Assembly: GCF_000013645.1 (NCBI RefSeq)
Contig: NC_007952.1
Location: forward strand, 1,984,001 to 2,048,000
DNA: 64,000 bases
Direction of reading: 5' to 3'
From: Paraburkholderia xenovorans LB400
GTDB taxonomy: Bacteria > Pseudomonadota > Gammaproteobacteria > Burkholderiales > Burkholderiaceae
How positions within the stretch are numbered: position 1 is the first letter of the stretch; every line of letters begins with the position of its first letter. Under the pieces are notes generated by a model. The model had not been told where the DNA came from. It did not search any database and was given only the letters and a program-made list of their open reading frames with translations. Made by a program: the position numbers and the translations under genes. Of the stretch, positions 61,761 to 64,000 are shown piece by piece.

Positions 61761-63200
61761 ATGAGCGGCACCGATACACGCAACGCCCATGTCGGCTGGC
61801 TGCCGTATATCGTCGCGGCCACCTTCTTCATGGAGTACCTCGACACCACCGTGATCGCCACCGCATTGCCGCAGATGGCGCATTCGTTCGGCGTCGGCCC
61901 GAACAGTCTCAGTCTCGGCATGACGGCCTACATGCTGGCGCTGGCGATCTTCATTCCGGCAAGCGGCTGGGTCGCCGACCGCTTTGGCTCGCGCACGGTG
62001 TTCTTCAGCGCGATCGGCGTGTTCACCGTGGCCTCCGTGTTGTGCGGTCTCTCGCAGAACGTCGCGGAGTTCACCGCGGCCCGTCTGCTGCAAGGCATGG
62101 GCGGCGCGATGATGGTGCCGGTGGGCCGCCTGATCGTGGTCCGCAGCACCGAAAAAAGCCGCATGATGCAGGCCATCTCCACCATTACGTGGCCGGCGAT
62201 TGCCGCGCCCGTGGTCGGTCCGCCGATCGGCGGTTTCATCACGACTTACGCGTCGTGGCGCTGGATCTTCCTGCTCAACGTGCCGTTCGGCCTCGCGGCA
62301 ATGGCCGTTGCGCTCGCGCTGGTGCCGAACCTGCGCGGCACCGAACGCAAGCCGCTCGACGTGGTCGGCCTGCTGCTGAGCGGCGCGACCCTGACGGCGA
62401 TTCTGTACGGCGCCGAACTGGCGAGCCAGCCCGGCGAAAATCCGTGGGTGGCCGGCGCGATCGTTCTCGGCGGCTTGCTGATGGGCGTGGTGGCCTTCCA
62501 GCATGCGAAGCGTCATCCGCATCCGCTCGTCGATGTGTCGACGCTGAAGATCCCGACCTTCTCCGTGACGGTGGTGACGGGTTCGTTTACGCGCATCGGC
62601 ATCGGCGCGGTGCCTTATCTGATGCCGCTGCTGTTTCAGGTAGGTTTTGGCCTGTCGGCGTTCAAGTCGGGGCTGTTGCTGCTCGCGAGCGCGCTCGGCA
62701 ACCTCGGCATGAAGGCGCTGACCACGCGCATCCTGCAGCGCTACGGTTTCCGCATGGTGTCGATCGTCGACGTGACGGTGGCGGGCGTGTTCATCATTGC
62801 GTGCGGACTGCTCACGCCGAACGTGCCGCTCGTGCTGGTGCTGTTCGTCGTATTCGTCTACGGCGTGGCGCGTTCGATGCAATTCTCCACGCTCGCCACG
62901 CTGGCCTACGCCGATGTCGCGCAACCGCAGATGAGCGCGGCCAGCACGCTGTGGAGCGCGGCGGCGCAGATGACGATCGGTCTCGGCATTGCATTTGGCG
63001 CGGTGTCGCTGCGCGCGGCGGCCTTCTTCAACGGCGAAACCACAGGCCGCATTTTCACGCTCGACGATTTCCGCCTCGCGTTTCTGTTCGCGGGCGTGGT
63101 GACGCTGGTATCCGTGACGGGTTATATGGGCCTCGCACGCGATGCCGGACAGAGCATAGGCGGCGGGTCGCGCGGCAGCGAGGATCCGGCGAAGGGTTGA
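61761..63200 (+). CDS. MFS drug/solute exporter (DHA2, EmrB/QacA-like)
   Basis: A 479-residue major facilitator of the 14-helix DHA2 type. Motifs: FMEYLDTTVIATALPQMAHSFG in helix 1 (with the family's acidic residue), GWVADRFGSRTVFF (motif A) and PAIAAPVVGPPIGGFITTYASWRWIFLLNVPFG (motif C and following). It probably exports toxic or hydrophobic compounds by proton antiport. Stands alone, with the GNAT gene 39 bp downstream. Confidence 0.93.
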   Translation: MSGTDTRNAHVGWLPYIVAATFFMEYLDTTVIATALPQMAHSFGVGPNSLSLGMTAYMLALAIFIPASGWVADRFGSRTVFFSAIGVFTVASVLCGLSQNVAEFTAARLLQGMGGAMMVPVGRLIVVRSTEKSRMMQAISTITWPAIAAPVVGPPIGGFITTYASWRWIFLLNVPFGLAAMAVALALVPNLRGTERKPLDVVGLLLSGATLTAILYGAELASQPGENPWVAGAIVLGGLLMGVVAFQHAKRHPHPLVDVSTLKIPTFSVTVVTGSFTRIGIGAVPYLMPLLFQVGFGLSAFKSGLLLLASALGNLGMKALTTRILQRYGFRMVSIVDVTVAGVFIIACGLLTPNVPLVLVLFVVFVYGVARSMQFSTLATLAYADVAQPQMSAASTLWSAAAQMTIGLGIAFGAVSLRAAAFFNGETTGRIFTLDDFRLAFLFAGVVTLVSVTGYMGLARDAGQSIGGGSRGSEDPAKG

Positions 63201-63239
63201 CGTCGGCGCGCGCTTTGACAGAGCAGACGGAGATACGCG

Positions 63240-63674
63240 GTGCAAACACACGAGTTGACGATTTCGAGCAACAAGGCCGATCTTGAGATGGAGACGGTCT
63301 ACACCTTCCTGTCGCAAGAGACCGCGTGGGCCAAGGGCATGCCGCGCGAGACGTTCGAGCGGGCCGTCGCGGGCTCGCTATGTTTCGGCGGCTATATCGA
63401 AGGCCGGCAGGTCGCGTTCGCGCGCCTGATCACGGACGGCGCGACCTTCGCGTACCTGTGCGATGTATTCGTGCTGCCGGATTATCGCGGCAAGGGATAC
63501 GCGTCCAGGTTGATGAAGCACGTGTTCGCCAGTCCGTCGCTCCAGGGTTTGCGAAGAATCGTGCTGGTGACGACAGACGCGCATCACGTGTACGAGCCGC
63601 ACGGCTTCACGGGGCTCGCGAATCCGGAGCGTTATATGGAGTTGCATAACCCGGACGTCTACAAGGCGGCCTGA
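63240..63674 (+). CDS. GNAT family N-acetyltransferase
   Basis: A 144-residue acetyltransferase. The acetyl-CoA motif A is VLPDYRGKGYASRLMKHVF and the fold ends with VYEPHGFTGLANPERYMELHNPDVY, a tail typical of a common small GNAT subfamily. It begins at a GTG with CGGAG upstream. Substrate unknown. Possibly co-transcribed with the MFS gene (39-bp gap). Confidence 0.9.
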   Translation: MQTHELTISSNKADLEMETVYTFLSQETAWAKGMPRETFERAVAGSLCFGGYIEGRQVAFARLITDGATFAYLCDVFVLPDYRGKGYASRLMKHVFASPSLQGLRRIVLVTTDAHHVYEPHGFTGLANPERYMELHNPDVYKAA

Positions 63675-63708
63675 GCGTAATGCGGGTGTACCCGCTGTGC
63701 TGTCATCG

Positions 63709-64000
63709 GTGTGCCACGTTGGACGGTTAATTTGCTGCCAGAACAGCAACCGCAGAAGAACCGTCCCCAGCCCATGCCACAGCATTCCGCGCGCGACAGC
63801 CGCAGCGATTCCCTCAACGGCGGCTGCCTTGTTTAAGGCTGCTTCCGCCAGCGCGCTGCTCAATGCTTTCCTTTCCGCGATGCAGATCGCCATTGGCCTG
63901 ATGGCGGATTCGGACGGCCTCTTTGCCGACGGCGTCCACACCCTGAGCGACCTCGCGGCCGACAGCGTGGTGCTGATCGTGCTGTACCTCACCACCAGAC
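63709..64000 (+). CDS. Cation diffusion facilitator (CDF) transporter, N-terminal part (cut by window end)
   Basis: From about 63832 the plus strand reads FKAASASALLNAFLSAMQIAIGLMADSDGLFADGVHTLSDLAADSVVLIVLYL, the first two helices of a CDF family metal exporter, with the metal-site pattern ADGVHTLSDLAAD. The start is unclear: this frame has GTG at 63709 or 63697 but no ATG, while ATG 63774 is in another frame that stops at 63834. Either an unusual start or a frameshift is present. The protein continues beyond the window. Confidence 0.75.
   Translation, partial: MCHVGRLICCQNSNRRRTVPSPCHSIPRATAAAIPSTAAALFKAASASALLNAFLSAMQIAIGLMADSDGLFADGVHTLSDLAADSVVLIVLYLTTR

Overview
The window is about 64 kb of GC-rich chromosomal DNA with dense genes and short leaders. 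It most resembles a plant- or soil-associated member of the Burkholderiales, probably Paraburkholderia or Burkholderia. That placement rests on gene content (acdS, an aerobic-type cobalamin cluster with a CbiG-CobJ fusion, a porin-4 type porin, AlkB, many LysR regulators) and is an inference. I found no insertion sequence, prophage, CRISPR array, tRNA or rRNA.

Layout. 1-1.1 kb: 3' end of metE. 1.2-10.2 kb: cobalamin (corrin ring) genes in two divergent arms, cobM-cobK-cbiD-cbiET leftward and cobG-cobH-cobI-cbiG/cobJ rightward, with a B12 riboswitch heading the rightward arm. Several of these proteins carry simple-sequence expansions, the largest being a 19-unit hexanucleotide repeat. 10.2-13.1 kb: a small type VI secretion module, hcp, then a Tlde1/DUF2778 peptidoglycan-active effector, then three tandem paralogous four-helix membrane proteins that are probably immunity proteins. 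The junctions between these copies still carry duplicated scraps of both flanking genes. 13.4-17.1 kb: SbcCD-like nuclease/ATPase pair. 17.4-20.7 kb: DUF445 protein and AI-2E family transporter. 20.8-29.4 kb: RND efflux operon plus a large exported repeat protein. 29.5-32.1 kb: porin and divergent LysR. 32.3-38.6 kb: FAD monooxygenase, DUF2783, ketopantoate reductase-like protein, class II aldolase, aromatic aminotransferase and LysR. 38.6-45.9 kb: a signalling cluster of a LuxR regulator, two hybrid kinase/receiver proteins, and stand-alone CheB and CheR. 46.1-49.4 kb: katE catalase and a MipA/OmpV protein. 50-51 kb: acdS (ACC deaminase) without its usual regulator. 51.1-54.6 kb: LysR, pirin, DoxX, AlkB. 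54.9-55.3 kb: a convincing unannotated small RNA and a convergent 90-residue unknown. 55.9-58.2 kb: ahpF and ahpC. 58.3-61.4 kb: a PrpR-type sigma-54 activator divergent from a PEP mutase/isocitrate lyase family gene, with activator site, IHF site and -24/-12 promoter all readable. 61.8-64 kb: MFS exporter, GNAT acetyltransferase and the start of a cation diffusion facilitator cut by the window end.

The strongest leads are the amplified immunity array with its fossil junctions, the intergenic small RNA between alkB and the 90-residue gene, the Gly-Ala repeat inside the CbiG part of the CbiG-CobJ fusion, and the complete sigma-54 regulatory region at 60.3-60.5 kb.
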